Shown piece by piece: positions 6,193 to 6,237 of a stretch of DNA of 6,237 nt. Source of the DNA: Bacteroidota bacterium (lineage in GTDB: Bacteria; Bacteroidota; Ignavibacteria; Ignavibacteriales; Melioribacteraceae); assembly GCA_021786655.1 (NCBI GenBank), contig JAJYMU010000362.1, positions 1-6,237 of the forward strand, written 5' to 3'. The position numbers were made by a program, and so were the translations under genes. The notes below the pieces were generated by a model that ran no database searches, had not been told where the DNA came from, and was given only the letters and a program-made list of their open reading frames with translations. Within the stretch, counting starts at the first letter, position 1. Every line of letters begins with the position of its first letter.

Positions 6193-6237
6193 AACTGTTT
6201 TGTCGTATTAAATGGAATTATTGGGGACTAATTGACA
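6193..6237. other. Short non-coding tail
   Basis: Forty-five AT-rich bases follow the kinase stop. There is no hairpin with a T-run and no gene start with a sustained frame; the ATG at 6212 stops after seven codons. TTGACA at 6232-6237 matches a -35 hexamer, but any -10 lies outside the window, so no promoter is called. Confidence 0.5.

Noticed and set aside
6232..6237. TTGACA as a -35 promoter element
   Set aside because: It sits at the window edge with no visible -10, and a consensus hexamer alone is weak evidence in this type of organism.

Overview
The window is a piece of a chemosensory (chemotaxis-type) gene cluster, all on the + strand, from a bacterium of low to moderate GC content. 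The protein style (REC-PAS-HK with an 'EIRSPIN' H-box, a hybrid CheA-REC, and an S23-family four-helix-bundle gene sitting between operon genes) suggests a Bacteroidota/Chlorobi/Ignavibacteria-like lineage. This assignment is inference; the window contains no rRNA or other marker gene.

Layout: 1-338 is the 3' end of a methyl-accepting chemotaxis protein. After a 61-nt gap that can fold into a compact stem-loop comes a 772-aa CheA-type kinase with its own C-terminal receiver (400-2718). Next is a roughly 590-bp insert (about 2724-3314): a 131-aa S23-type four-helix-bundle gene (2835-3230) with GTT-rich repeats on its left and AAC-rich repeats, effectively their reverse complement, on its right. 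A 359-aa CheB methylesterase follows (3329-4408), then a 580-aa soluble REC-PAS-histidine kinase with a strong Shine-Dalgarno (4450-6192). The last 45 bases hold no recognisable gene.

How it works together (family knowledge plus inference): the MCP would control autophosphorylation of CheA at His55. Phosphate could then go to three different receivers: the one fused to CheA (Asp704), the one that gates CheB (Asp54), and the N-terminal one of the REC-PAS kinase (Asp62). CheB would demethylate or deamidate the MCP as adaptation feedback. There is no free CheY and no cheW or cheR here; cheW and cheR could lie upstream. The arrangement of MCP, CheA-REC and CheB resembles Wsp/Frz-like systems that control something other than flagellar rotation. 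The REC-PAS kinase is the likeliest output, or a second input.

The part that best merits a second look is the S23 gene with its inverted repeat arrays. Its architecture recalls the intervening sequences in 23S rRNA that encode S23 proteins and have complementary ends, but here it sits inside a protein-coding operon between cheA and cheB.
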